From NCBI GenBank assembly GCA_001774995.1, contig MFBO01000001.1, forward strand, positions 754 through 12,845: a stretch of DNA of 12,092 bases. The letters run 5' to 3'. Below the pieces are notes generated by a model. It was not told the DNA's origin, did no database searches, and saw only the letters and a program-made list of their open reading frames with translations. This DNA comes from Candidatus Curtissbacteria bacterium RIFCSPLOWO2_01_FULL_38_11b. GTDB taxonomy: Bacteria > Patescibacteriota > Microgenomatia > Curtissbacterales > GWA2-41-24. The position numbers and the translations under genes are program-made. How positions within the stretch are numbered: position 1 is the stretch's first letter; each line of letters starts with the position of its first letter. Below, one piece after another: positions 1 through 5,622 of the stretch.

Positions 1-550
1 TAGCGAAGGATTTTTAACAATTGAGCACGAAGAGAAAAGAAAAAACCAGGGTACAATTGCTCTTCAAAAATTTTACAAGCGGGAGTTAAAATCAAAAGAT
101 ATACCTAGTTTAATTGAAGCCGGTTTTAAGTTTTCTCTTGAAGGAGTTACAGTTACAGGTCGCTACGATAGGGTAGATGTCAAACCTGGATCCAAAGTTA
201 CTATTATCGATTACAAATCTTCAGAGAATATTGACCAAGATCGTGCAAATTCTCAGGCCAAAGAATCAACGCAACTTTCAATCTATGCACTTTCCTATTA
301 CAAAGCTCACAGGATTATTCCCGAAAAAGTAGCCTTGCACTTTCTGGATAATGGCATTGAAGGATCTTATTCTCCAACAAAAAAGGATTTGCAAAAAACC
401 GAAAAATTAATTTTACAAACAGCTGAAAACATCCGCCGGGATGCCAAAAATAACAAATTTGTCGCCAACCCCAAATATTTCGGCCGCGAACCTGCATGTG
501 TATACTGTGCATACAACTCAATCTGTCCGTTTAGTTTAGCAAAACCTTAA
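1..550 (+). CDS. C-terminal part of a helicase/nuclease with RecB-type PD-(D/E)XK nuclease domain (5' truncated by window)
   Basis: The reading frame is open from base 2 to the TAA at 548-550, so only the last ~182 codons are in the window. Visible nuclease motifs are GRYDRVD (catalytic Asp around 176-178), then IIDYKSS with the D-x-K core at 209-217, then QLSIY (Q at 272-274, Y at 284-286), the usual order in RecB/AddB-like nucleases. Near the end is C-x2-C-x5-C (497-526), the C-terminal three cysteines of the 4Fe-4S cluster of AddB-type nucleases; the first cysteine would lie upstream of the window. In related bacteria this domain usually forms the C terminus of a UvrD-like helicase involved in double-strand break processing, but a stand-alone nuclease (Cas4-like or PDDEXK_1) cannot be excluded because the N-terminal part is missing. 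The family assignment is strong, the fusion partner is inferred. Confidence 0.85.
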   Translation, partial: SEGFLTIEHEEKRKNQGTIALQKFYKRELKSKDIPSLIEAGFKFSLEGVTVTGRYDRVDVKPGSKVTIIDYKSSENIDQDRANSQAKESTQLSIYALSYYKAHRIIPEKVALHFLDNGIEGSYSPTKKDLQKTEKLILQTAENIRRDAKNNKFVANPKYFGREPACVYCAYNSICPFSLAKP

Positions 551-553
551 TCC

Positions 554-589
554 AACCTCGTAGGTTTCAAACGCATAACCTACGAGGTT
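554..589 (+). promoter_or_regulatory. Perfect 13-bp hairpin overlapping the ribosome binding site of the methyltransferase gene
   Basis: AACCTCGTAGGTT (554-566) and AACCTACGAGGTT (577-589) are exact reverse complements separated by a 10-nt loop. No T-run follows, so it is a poor intrinsic terminator. The 3' arm contains GAGG (584-587), the only Shine-Dalgarno-like sequence before the ATG at 597 (9-nt gap), and the 5' arm carries the matching CCTC. Each arm is also a near palindrome (AACCT-n3-AGGTT). Either an RBS-sequestering structure or a REP-like dispersed element; the pairing is seen, the function is inferred. Confidence 0.6.
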
Positions 590-596
590 AACGATT

Positions 597-1121
597 ATGC
601 AAATTTTTGTAGGAGCCATATTAGTAATTATCGCCCTTGTTCTTCTATTCGTTATTCTCGTTGGTATTTTTTATTCCATTGATCTTTTCCTAGATCTTCC
701 TTATGTCGCAACCCAACGAAACAAAATCGACACGATCATCAAACTTGCCCAAATTAAAAAAGGGGAGACAGCTGTCGACTTGGGCTCTGGCGACGGCAGG
801 TTACTTTTTGCTTCAGCCAAAAAAGGCGCCAAAGCCATTGGCTACGAACTTAATCCTTTTTTGATAGCCTTGACTCTCATCCACACTAAACTCAAAGGTT
901 TGGGTAACGAAGTTTGGATCGAGCGAAAAAGCATGTGGACAGCAGATCTTAAAGTCGCCGATGTCATTTTTGTTTATTCTTTGAAAAAACACATCAAAAA
1001 GTTTGAAGATTTCGTCTTTCAAAACACCCGCCCGGGAACCCGTATCATAGTCAACCTACATCCATTTCCCGATAAGAAACCGGCCAAATCGAAAAACGGG
1101 ATTTTTCTTTACAAAATTTGA
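597..1121 (+). CDS. Membrane-anchored class I SAM-dependent methyltransferase, FAM173/ATPSCKMT-like
   Basis: A 174-residue protein. Residues 1-27 are a single hydrophobic membrane segment. Residues 60-68 hold the SAM-binding motif I VDLGSGDGR, and 82-87 (GYELNP) carry the acidic residue (E84) expected to bind the ribose hydroxyls. The layout of an N-terminal membrane anchor, VDLGSGDGR, GYELNP, and a late segment ending strand-turn in a P-F-P element (around HPFPDK) resembles the FAM173 family, whose eukaryotic members methylate a lysine of the ATP synthase c subunit or of other mitochondrial proteins. The bacterial substrate is unknown. Start ATG 597 is preceded by GAGG at 584-587, inside a hairpin. 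The gene follows the nuclease end by 46 bases and may be co-transcribed. It converges on the FemAB gene with a 16-base gap. Fold is near certain, subfamily is by eye. Confidence 0.85.
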   Translation: MQIFVGAILVIIALVLLFVILVGIFYSIDLFLDLPYVATQRNKIDTIIKLAQIKKGETAVDLGSGDGRLLFASAKKGAKAIGYELNPFLIALTLIHTKLKGLGNEVWIERKSMWTADLKVADVIFVYSLKKHIKKFEDFVFQNTRPGTRIIVNLHPFPDKKPAKSKNGIFLYKI

Positions 1122-1137
1122 ATTTGGTTGTTGCATC

Positions 1138-2157
1138 TCATCCACGCTTCATTTTCAAAAAAGTCCAGCGCAACCTGTCTGCAAAATTCAAGCTTTTATA
1201 AAGCGCATTTTTTAAAATCAAATCATAGGTCCCTATATACTCAACATGAACCGGCCCGTAACCTGCCTTAAATCTGTGAAACCCATACCACGGATCACGC
1301 TCACTGGCATCAGGTGCAAGCGCACCCCACATGTCAAAAATCTTCAATCCCATTTTTTTACCCCACCTCATTGCTTCCCAGGCAATTAAGTTTGAAGCCA
1401 TCACCTCTTTGTGTTCCACAGATGAACCACCGTATGGGTAATACAAAGTGTCTTTAAAATTAAAAAGCATCCAGGCAACAAGAGGTACATTTCGGTATCT
1501 GGCGATTAAAACTCTGGCCATATTTGTGCTCGCCAAGGTTTGCCAGACAAATTTGTGATACTGGGGTGTATGGCCAAAATATTTTTGGCGTCGCGTTGTT
1601 TCGAAATAAAGTTTTAAATAAATATCAAAATCAATTTCATCCGTACTTTCATTAACCTCTACACCATATCTTTGGGCAAGATTAATGTTATATCGGGTTT
1701 TTGGATGCATTGCCGAAAGCAATTGAGTCTCACTTTTGGTTAAATCAATTAAAAAATTGTATTTTGTAAAAAGAGATTTATTAGAAACTATCAATCCCAA
1801 TTTTTTGAAATTACCCTGAATGTTACTGACAGTTTGACCAGTTGGTAATATTACGTTTGGTTCCAATTTTATATACGCGGCATTTTTGGCTTTTGCAACC
1901 TCTTTTAAGGTTTCAATCATTTTTTTGTCTGGCATTGGTCCTTTAGGAAAATAGCCAATTGTTTGGGGGAAAAAGGGAACGGAGTGAAATGTCAACTGAT
2001 AAGCGGATATTAACTTTTGGCCCTCAAAATGGCCCATACGAACTAAATCCAAACCTGTTTTCCTTCTAAATTCGCCCCACTCCCACGATTGCACTATATG
2101 ATTAACAGTTTTGTTATAAAGGTTTTTTTCGTTTTCCTCAACTTCGCGAACAATCAT
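1138..2157 (-). CDS. FemA/FemB-family peptidoglycan bridge aminoacyltransferase
   Basis: A 339-residue protein made of two GNAT-like halves. Recognisable family features are QSWEWGEF (23-30), the GYFPKGPMPD stretch (68-77), the MHPKTRYNINLA segment (150-161) typical of the second half, and the C-terminal YYPYGGSS (239-246) and KIFDMWGA (272-279) elements. FemAB-type enzymes use aminoacyl-tRNA to add amino acids to the stem peptide of lipid II, building the interpeptide bridge on the cytoplasmic side of the membrane. The exact residue added cannot be read from sequence. Length is somewhat short of staphylococcal FemA (about 420), the usual size in this lineage, which lacks the coiled-coil arm. 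It lies 11 bases after the stop of the RnfD-like gene and is probably co-transcribed with it. Stop TGA at 1138-1140. Confidence 0.88.
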   Translation of the reverse strand: MIVREVEENEKNLYNKTVNHIVQSWEWGEFRRKTGLDLVRMGHFEGQKLISAYQLTFHSVPFFPQTIGYFPKGPMPDKKMIETLKEVAKAKNAAYIKLEPNVILPTGQTVSNIQGNFKKLGLIVSNKSLFTKYNFLIDLTKSETQLLSAMHPKTRYNINLAQRYGVEVNESTDEIDFDIYLKLYFETTRRQKYFGHTPQYHKFVWQTLASTNMARVLIARYRNVPLVAWMLFNFKDTLYYPYGGSSVEHKEVMASNLIAWEAMRWGKKMGLKIFDMWGALAPDASERDPWYGFHRFKAGYGPVHVEYIGTYDLILKNALYKSLNFADRLRWTFLKMKRG

Positions 2158-2168
2158 AATGGGTATCT

Positions 2169-3005
2169 CTATCCTACCACTGATTTTGGCCTCAACTTAT
2201 ATTTTAAATAAATAAATGAAAGTAGGTTTGCAGTAAGCAGCGCCGGAAGTAAGATCTCAGAAATGCTTGCAAAGTTTGAAATTAAAATCGCAAGTATCAC
2301 CACCAACGCTCCAAATAAATATTTAAAATTGCCGACAGCAGGCGATGTCATTGGTTCGGGAAGCATAACCAGAGCAAACATTAGAACCGTTGGGTCAATA
2401 ATTGTTCTTAAGGCAAATTCAACCGGGTTAAATATCAAAAGGTAAATCCCATAAATAACCAGAAAGCCTACGGGCAAAAATAACCTTTTTAGTCTTAATA
2501 AGATTCTCACCATCAGTGGTATTAGAATAATCAAAGGTGAGTGACTCCAGGCAATACCCCACCAGGAAACAGTCGTTCCCAAAATAAAATAGACACCCAT
2601 GATACCAAAGGCAGCCGGATTAAAAATATGTTGTCTTACGCCAGCTGCCAAGAAATGTTTACTAATTGATGTTAAAATTGCTGCCGTCAAAATTACATAA
2701 AATGGCTCACTTGGAGAAAGTATCAGACCAATCAAGAACCCGGAAACCACTGCTGCTGTTGGTAGATAAGCAAAGCTTGCGGTCCTCCCCCGCAAAGCGG
2801 GGTGCGGGCCTAAAATCTTGCGATACCTAAGACTAGTCAATCCGACATCAAGTGCTGCAATTATCGCGATTGCAAGCAAGGGATATAGAATAATTGGAAA
2901 AATATTACCAGATTCTCTGAAATGCCACAGATTTAGGAGCCAAACTAAACATAAGGTGAAGCCAACATGGAGCCTGTTATCATTCCAAAGAATTTTGAAG
3001 TTCAC
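2169..3005 (-). CDS. RnfD/NqrB-like integral membrane protein (orphan subunit)
   Basis: A 278-residue, strongly hydrophobic protein with roughly eight to ten membrane segments. Family marks are KHFLA..RQHIFNPAAFG (FNP at 128-130) and the late loop LPEPMTSPAVG (215-225), which match the NQR2/RnfD/RnfE family, membrane subunits of ion-pumping electron transport complexes. The S-G-A-T type motif carrying covalent FMN in NqrB/RnfD is not apparent, and no other Rnf/Nqr subunit is in the window, so the electron-transport role is uncertain. The start is a GTG at 3003-3005; an in-frame TGA lies two codons upstream, so no longer start is possible. Residues 66-75 (GPHPALRGRT) are encoded by a palindromic DNA element and look like an in-frame insertion in a cytoplasmic loop. 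A minus-strand TATAAT lies at 3037-3042. Confidence 0.75.
   Translation of the reverse strand: MNFKILWNDNRLHVGFTLCLVWLLNLWHFRESGNIFPIILYPLLAIAIIAALDVGLTSLRYRKILGPHPALRGRTASFAYLPTAAVVSGFLIGLILSPSEPFYVILTAAILTSISKHFLAAGVRQHIFNPAAFGIMGVYFILGTTVSWWGIAWSHSPLIILIPLMVRILLRLKRLFLPVGFLVIYGIYLLIFNPVEFALRTIIDPTVLMFALVMLPEPMTSPAVGNFKYLFGALVVILAILISNFASISEILLPALLTANLLSFIYLKYKLRPKSVVG
2781..2810. repeat. GC-rich palindromic element inside the RnfD-like gene
   Basis: CCCCGC (2788-2793), AAA, GCGGGG (2797-2802) form a perfect 6-bp stem. Outer bases 2781-2785 (GGTCC) and 2806-2810 (GGGCC) add five pairs including one G-T. The block is far more GC-rich than its surroundings and encodes GPHPALRGRT in the minus-strand gene. 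This resembles palindromic elements tolerated in frame within coding sequences (compare Rickettsia palindromic elements); the relationship is inferred. Confidence 0.55.
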
Positions 3006-3036
3006 AACTCATTTTAACAAAACAAGACTCATTGCA

Positions 3037-3042
3037 ATTATA
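3037..3042 (-). promoter_or_regulatory. Candidate -10 box for the RnfD-like/FemAB transcription unit
   Basis: The minus strand reads TATAAT here, about 32 bases before the GTG start at 3005, which would give a leader of about 25 nt. No convincing -35 is seen at 16-18 bp. It would fire divergently from the toxin-antitoxin promoter. Confidence 0.35.
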
Positions 3043-3055
3043 CCCAATGGAGGTT

Positions 3056-3119
3056 TTACATCGGAGCAATTAACTCTTGCGGTATGTCCACCACAAACCG
3101 TAAGTCTTGACAGTAAATT
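3056..3119 (-). pseudogene. Decayed copy of the uvrD 3' end
   Basis: Read on the minus strand, this segment encodes N-L-L-S-R, a 7-base frame-disrupting insertion, then FVVDIPQELIAPM and a TAA stop (3056-3058). The intact helicase gene next door ends NLVSRFVVDIPQELVAAI-stop (3650-3706). FVVDIPQEL is identical in nine residues, while the DNA differs at about a quarter of positions, including silent ones, so this is a diverged homologue's tail and not a recent copy. No further uvrD similarity is visible beyond 3119. The same bases contain, on the plus strand, the -35 box of the toxin-antitoxin promoter (TTGACA, 3107-3112). The fragment and the real uvrD end are direct repeats on either side of the toxin-antitoxin pair. 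Confidence 0.75.
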
Positions 3120-3135
3120 TTACATACAATATAAT
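3107..3135 (+). promoter_or_regulatory. Consensus sigma70-type promoter of the toxin-antitoxin operon, leaderless
   Basis: TTGACA at 3107-3112, a 17-bp spacer, and TATAAT at 3130-3135 match the consensus in all 12 positions. The antitoxin ATG (3144) begins 9 bases after the -10 box, so transcription should start at or within a few bases of the ATG, giving a leaderless mRNA. There is no Shine-Dalgarno sequence. Confidence 0.8.
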
Positions 3136-3143
3136 GACATCAT

Positions 3144-3386
3144 ATGTTTAACTTTCCTAAAACTACAACCGTTCGCGAAATTCAAAGGAACTATAAAAAA
3201 ATATTTGAAGAGGTTAAGAGAACCAAAGAGCCTATTGTGGTTATGAAAAATAATAAACCCGACATCGCAATTGTTGATATAAAAAAACTCGAAGAACTCG
3301 AAGCGATTGCCTCAGCAAATCAAGGATTTCTGGAATACCTTCAAGGTAAAGCCAAAAGTTACAAGTCACTTGCCCACATCAAGTGA
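3144..3386 (+). CDS. Type II antitoxin, Phd/YefM family
   Basis: An 80-residue protein. The N-terminal part (TTTVREIQRNYKKIFEEV, then EPIVVMKNNKPDIAIVDI) has the Phd/YefM fold: the short strand-helix DNA-binding part followed by the 'P-V-V-x-K-N-x-x-P' strand typical of the family. The C-terminal third is polar and probably the toxin-wrapping segment. It should bind its own promoter as operator and neutralise the downstream RelE-like toxin. Start ATG 3144 lies 9 bases after a perfect -10 box, indicating leaderless translation. Its TGA stop overlaps the toxin GTG start (GTGA, 3383-3386), a classic arrangement for translational coupling. The cassette sits between two copies of the uvrD 3' end, consistent with horizontal arrival. 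Confidence 0.9.
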   Translation: MFNFPKTTTVREIQRNYKKIFEEVKRTKEPIVVMKNNKPDIAIVDIKKLEELEAIASANQGFLEYLQGKAKSYKSLAHIK

Positions 3387-3646
3387 AAATTAAAAGCATT
3401 CAATATTCTCCTGAATTTATTAAAAGATGGAAAAGAGTCCCCAAAAATATTAAGCAAAAAGCGATAGTCAAAGAGAAATTATTTAGGCAAAATTGTTTCC
3501 ACCCTTCACTTAAAACCCATAAATTGAAAGGAGAATTAAGTTATCAGTGGGCATATTCTATAGATTATCATTGGAGGATAGTCTTTTATTTGAATGGTAA
3601 TAAAGCTATATTTACCACGGTTGGGACACATTCTGTGTATAAGTAA
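3383..3646 (+). CDS. Type II toxin, RelE/YafQ-like mRNA interferase
   Basis: An 87-residue basic protein with the RelE/ParE superfamily pattern: an N-terminal strand (IKSIQYSPEF), a helical lysine/arginine-rich middle, then HPSLKTHKLKGEL (40-52), the WRIVFYL strand (64-70) and the terminal VGTHSVYK (80-87) with H83 near the C terminus. Members close to YafQ cut mRNA on the ribosome, with the C-terminal histidine and the central arginine (R65) as probable active-site residues. ParE-like gyrase poisoning is a less likely alternative. The start is GTG 3383, overlapping the antitoxin stop by 4 bases. It converges on uvrD with only 3 bases between the stop codons, so the two transcripts must overlap. 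Confidence 0.88.
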   Translation: MKIKSIQYSPEFIKRWKRVPKNIKQKAIVKEKLFRQNCFHPSLKTHKLKGELSYQWAYSIDYHWRIVFYLNGNKAIFTTVGTHSVYK

Positions 3647-3649
3647 ACA

Positions 3650-5482
3650 TTAGATTGCCGCAACCAACTCCTGGGGTATATCCACCACAAACCTCGAGAC
3701 TAAATTAGCAGAAGTTGTGCCAAAGTAAAGCCTCTGTGTTGCATACGAAAGATAAAGCTTTTCGCGGGCGCGCGTCATACCAACATAGGCGAGACGCCTT
3801 TCCTCCTCAAGCTGCTGCGGATCAAGCAAGCTTCTTGAATGTGGAAAAAGCCCTTCTTCCATTCCCACAATAAATACATTTTCAAATTCCAAACCCTTGG
3901 CGGCATGAATTGTCATTAACGTTACCACGTTCACACTGTCGCCTTTTTCAAACGACTTCTCGGGCGATATCATGCCTTCCATCAAAGCGATATTTTCTAA
4001 AAAGCTTGCCAAATTCTCAAAATCGGAAGCAACAGACTTTAATTCTTTAACGTTTTCGACTCGCATCAACCCTTGCTCGCTACCATCATCAATTATTTTT
4101 AAATAATCGGTTGCTTCCAGCAATTTGTCAATTAGGATGATAGGGGAGATATGGGAAACTTCTTGCGTTTTTTTGACAAACTCCAAAAAATTTTTAAATC
4201 TGCCTTTGCCTAATTTTTCGACTCGATTTTTGGAAACAGAATCGCGGCTATTTAAAATTAGCCTCAAATACGCCAAAATGTCTTTTACTTCTTTTCGCTC
4301 GTAAAAGCGGATCCCCCCGTAAATTCTGTAAGGAATATTATCATGTAAAAAACTTTCTTCAATTGCCCGTGATTGGGCATTGGTTCTATAAAGAACAGCA
4401 AATGACGAAAAAGGCAAGGTTGACTCTAAAATCCGCTCAACGATGAAATTCGCTTCGTCAATTTCACTTTGCGCATTGTAAATTGCAATTTTTTCACCCT
4501 CTTTATTTTTGGTCCACAAAGAAAGCACAGGGTGAGTACTGTTTTTGACAATGACACTATTGGCAGCAGAAAGTATCGTCTTGGTGCTTCGGTAATTTTG
4601 CTCTAAATTGAAAACGTGAGCATCTTTAAAATCCCTTTCAAAATTCAAAATATTTCGAAAATCCGCGCCGCGGAAAGAATAGATCGCCTGCGATGCATCA
4701 CCAACAACGGTCAAGTTGCCATGATTAGAAGCCAAAAGTTTGGTCAGTACATACTGGGCTGTATTAACATCCTGATACTCATCAATAAGTACATATTTGA
4801 ATCGCCTTGCATATTTATCAAGTATTACACTATTTGTCTCCAAAAGCCGGACAGTTTTAAAAATCAGATCGTCAAAATCCAATGCCCCGGTTTTATCTAT
4901 TTCCTTTTGATAAAGCGCGTACACGCGGGCAGCAGTTTCTCCAAAGTAGCCGCGGGCAAACTCAGCATACTGGTTTACGTCCAAAAGCTCAGATTTGGCA
5001 GAAGATATTGCGTTTAAAATTGAAGAAGGTCGAAAGTTCTTTGTGGGAATATTTGAATCCTTCATTATTCTTTTAATTAAAGATAGCGAATCATCATCGT
5101 CATAGATCAAAAACCCGGCAGGAATGCCTGCGTGTTTGCCGTCAATTCGAAGTAACCTTGCGCAAAATGCATGGAAAGTACCGACAAATGGAATTTGGGT
5201 ATATCCGGACTCACTCCCGGAGTGTTCTCCAGAATGCGGCTTAACCCCACTCCGGGAGTGTACCAAGCGATAGATCCTCTCCTTCATCTCATTTGCCGCT
5301 TTATTGGTAAAGGTTACAGCAAGAATTGCAGTCGGAGAAACTCCTTTGGCGAGCAGATAGGCAACCTTATACGTCAATACCCGTGTCTTTCCACTGCCTG
5401 CTCCAGCCAGAATCAACACCGGCCCCTCAGTCTGTTCAACAGCCTCAATCTGTATTGGATTAAGATCAGAAAGTAAATTCAT
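3650..5482 (-). CDS. uvrD: UvrD/PcrA-type superfamily 1A DNA helicase
   Basis: A 610-residue protein with all SF1A motifs: Q11; Walker A LAGAGSGKT (25-33); Ia VTFTNKAANEMKERI (56-70); II VLIDEYQDVN (231-240); III GDASQAIYSFRGAD (261-274); IV EQNYRS (294-299); V around HAAKGLEF (526-533); VI YVGMTRAREKL (566-576). It is a 3'-5' DNA translocase/helicase for repair and replication restart. It is about 110-140 residues shorter than E. coli UvrD: no C-terminal tail after the SRFVVDIP element, and subdomain 2B appears to lack about 30 residues including the G-I-G hairpin. Between motif Ia and GTFHAF there are about 17 extra Ser/Gly/His-rich residues (75-91), exactly where a palindromic DNA element lies. 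The start ATG (5480-5482) has no clear Shine-Dalgarno sequence. PcrA or UvrD naming is equally defensible. Confidence 0.93.
   Translation of the reverse strand: MNLLSDLNPIQIEAVEQTEGPVLILAGAGSGKTRVLTYKVAYLLAKGVSPTAILAVTFTNKAANEMKERIYRLVHSRSGVKPHSGEHSGSESGYTQIPFVGTFHAFCARLLRIDGKHAGIPAGFLIYDDDDSLSLIKRIMKDSNIPTKNFRPSSILNAISSAKSELLDVNQYAEFARGYFGETAARVYALYQKEIDKTGALDFDDLIFKTVRLLETNSVILDKYARRFKYVLIDEYQDVNTAQYVLTKLLASNHGNLTVVGDASQAIYSFRGADFRNILNFERDFKDAHVFNLEQNYRSTKTILSAANSVIVKNSTHPVLSLWTKNKEGEKIAIYNAQSEIDEANFIVERILESTLPFSSFAVLYRTNAQSRAIEESFLHDNIPYRIYGGIRFYERKEVKDILAYLRLILNSRDSVSKNRVEKLGKGRFKNFLEFVKKTQEVSHISPIILIDKLLEATDYLKIIDDGSEQGLMRVENVKELKSVASDFENLASFLENIALMEGMISPEKSFEKGDSVNVVTLMTIHAAKGLEFENVFIVGMEEGLFPHSRSLLDPQQLEEERRLAYVGMTRAREKLYLSYATQRLYFGTTSANLVSRFVVDIPQELVAAI
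5212..5260. repeat. Palindromic element inserted in frame in uvrD
   Basis: CACTCCCGGAGTG (5212-5224) and CACTCCGGGAGTG (5248-5260) are exact reverse complements with a 23-nt loop. Each arm is itself a 5-3-5 near palindrome, the same architecture as the hairpin at 554-589. It encodes residues 75-91 of the helicase, between motif Ia and the GTFH strand, where the E. coli protein is about 17 residues shorter; 49 bases of DNA corresponds closely to that excess. Confidence 0.65.
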
Positions 5483-5563
5483 AGGTTAGTTAGATAGATC
5501 GATAGTTAGGTAGATGGATAGCTTTTATACCACCGAACTATCAAACTATCCAACTACAAACCT
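5483..5563. repeat. Imperfect inverted repeat in the uvrD/thioredoxin divergent intergenic region
   Basis: The left arm (5483-5512, AGGTTAGTTAGATAGATCG...) and the reverse complement of the right arm (5534-5563, AGGTTTGTAGTTGGATAG...) align over about 27 bases with three mismatches-plus a 3-base gap. The left arm also contains GATA-like short tandem repeats. A minus-strand TATAAT at 5571-5576 would start transcription near 5564, placing the whole hairpin in the uvrD 5' leader. It cannot be a shared terminator because the flanking genes diverge. Confidence 0.55.
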
Positions 5564-5570
5564 AAATCCG

Positions 5571-5576
5571 ATTATA
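5571..5576 (-). promoter_or_regulatory. Candidate -10 box for uvrD
   Basis: The minus strand reads TATAAT. The predicted start near 5564 would give a leader of about 80 nt that consists almost wholly of the inverted repeat. No good -35 is visible at 16-18 bp. Confidence 0.4.
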
Positions 5577-5606
5577 TCAATACTTCCACCGATATAAATC
5601 ACACGA

Positions 5607-5612
5607 TATAAT
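5607..5612 (+). promoter_or_regulatory. Candidate -10 box for the thioredoxin operon, near-leaderless
   Basis: TATAAT lies 10 bases before the ATG at 5623, the same spacing as the -10 box before the gene at 11687. Transcription would begin within about 4 bases of the ATG. The -35 region is weak. No Shine-Dalgarno sequence is present. Confidence 0.55.
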
Positions 5613-5622
5613 AGTAGTCACC

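Noticed and set aside
2818..3246. 142-codon plus-strand frame across the RnfD-like gene start and the antitoxin
   Set aside because: It overlaps two well supported genes in other frames, shows no domain and no initiation signal; a shadow frame.
4616..5476. Several plus-strand frames opposite uvrD
   Set aside because: All are antisense to conserved helicase motifs and have compositions expected of mirrored codons.
5483..5563. Inverted repeat as a bidirectional transcription terminator
   Set aside because: The flanking genes are transcribed away from it, so there is no transcript to end here.
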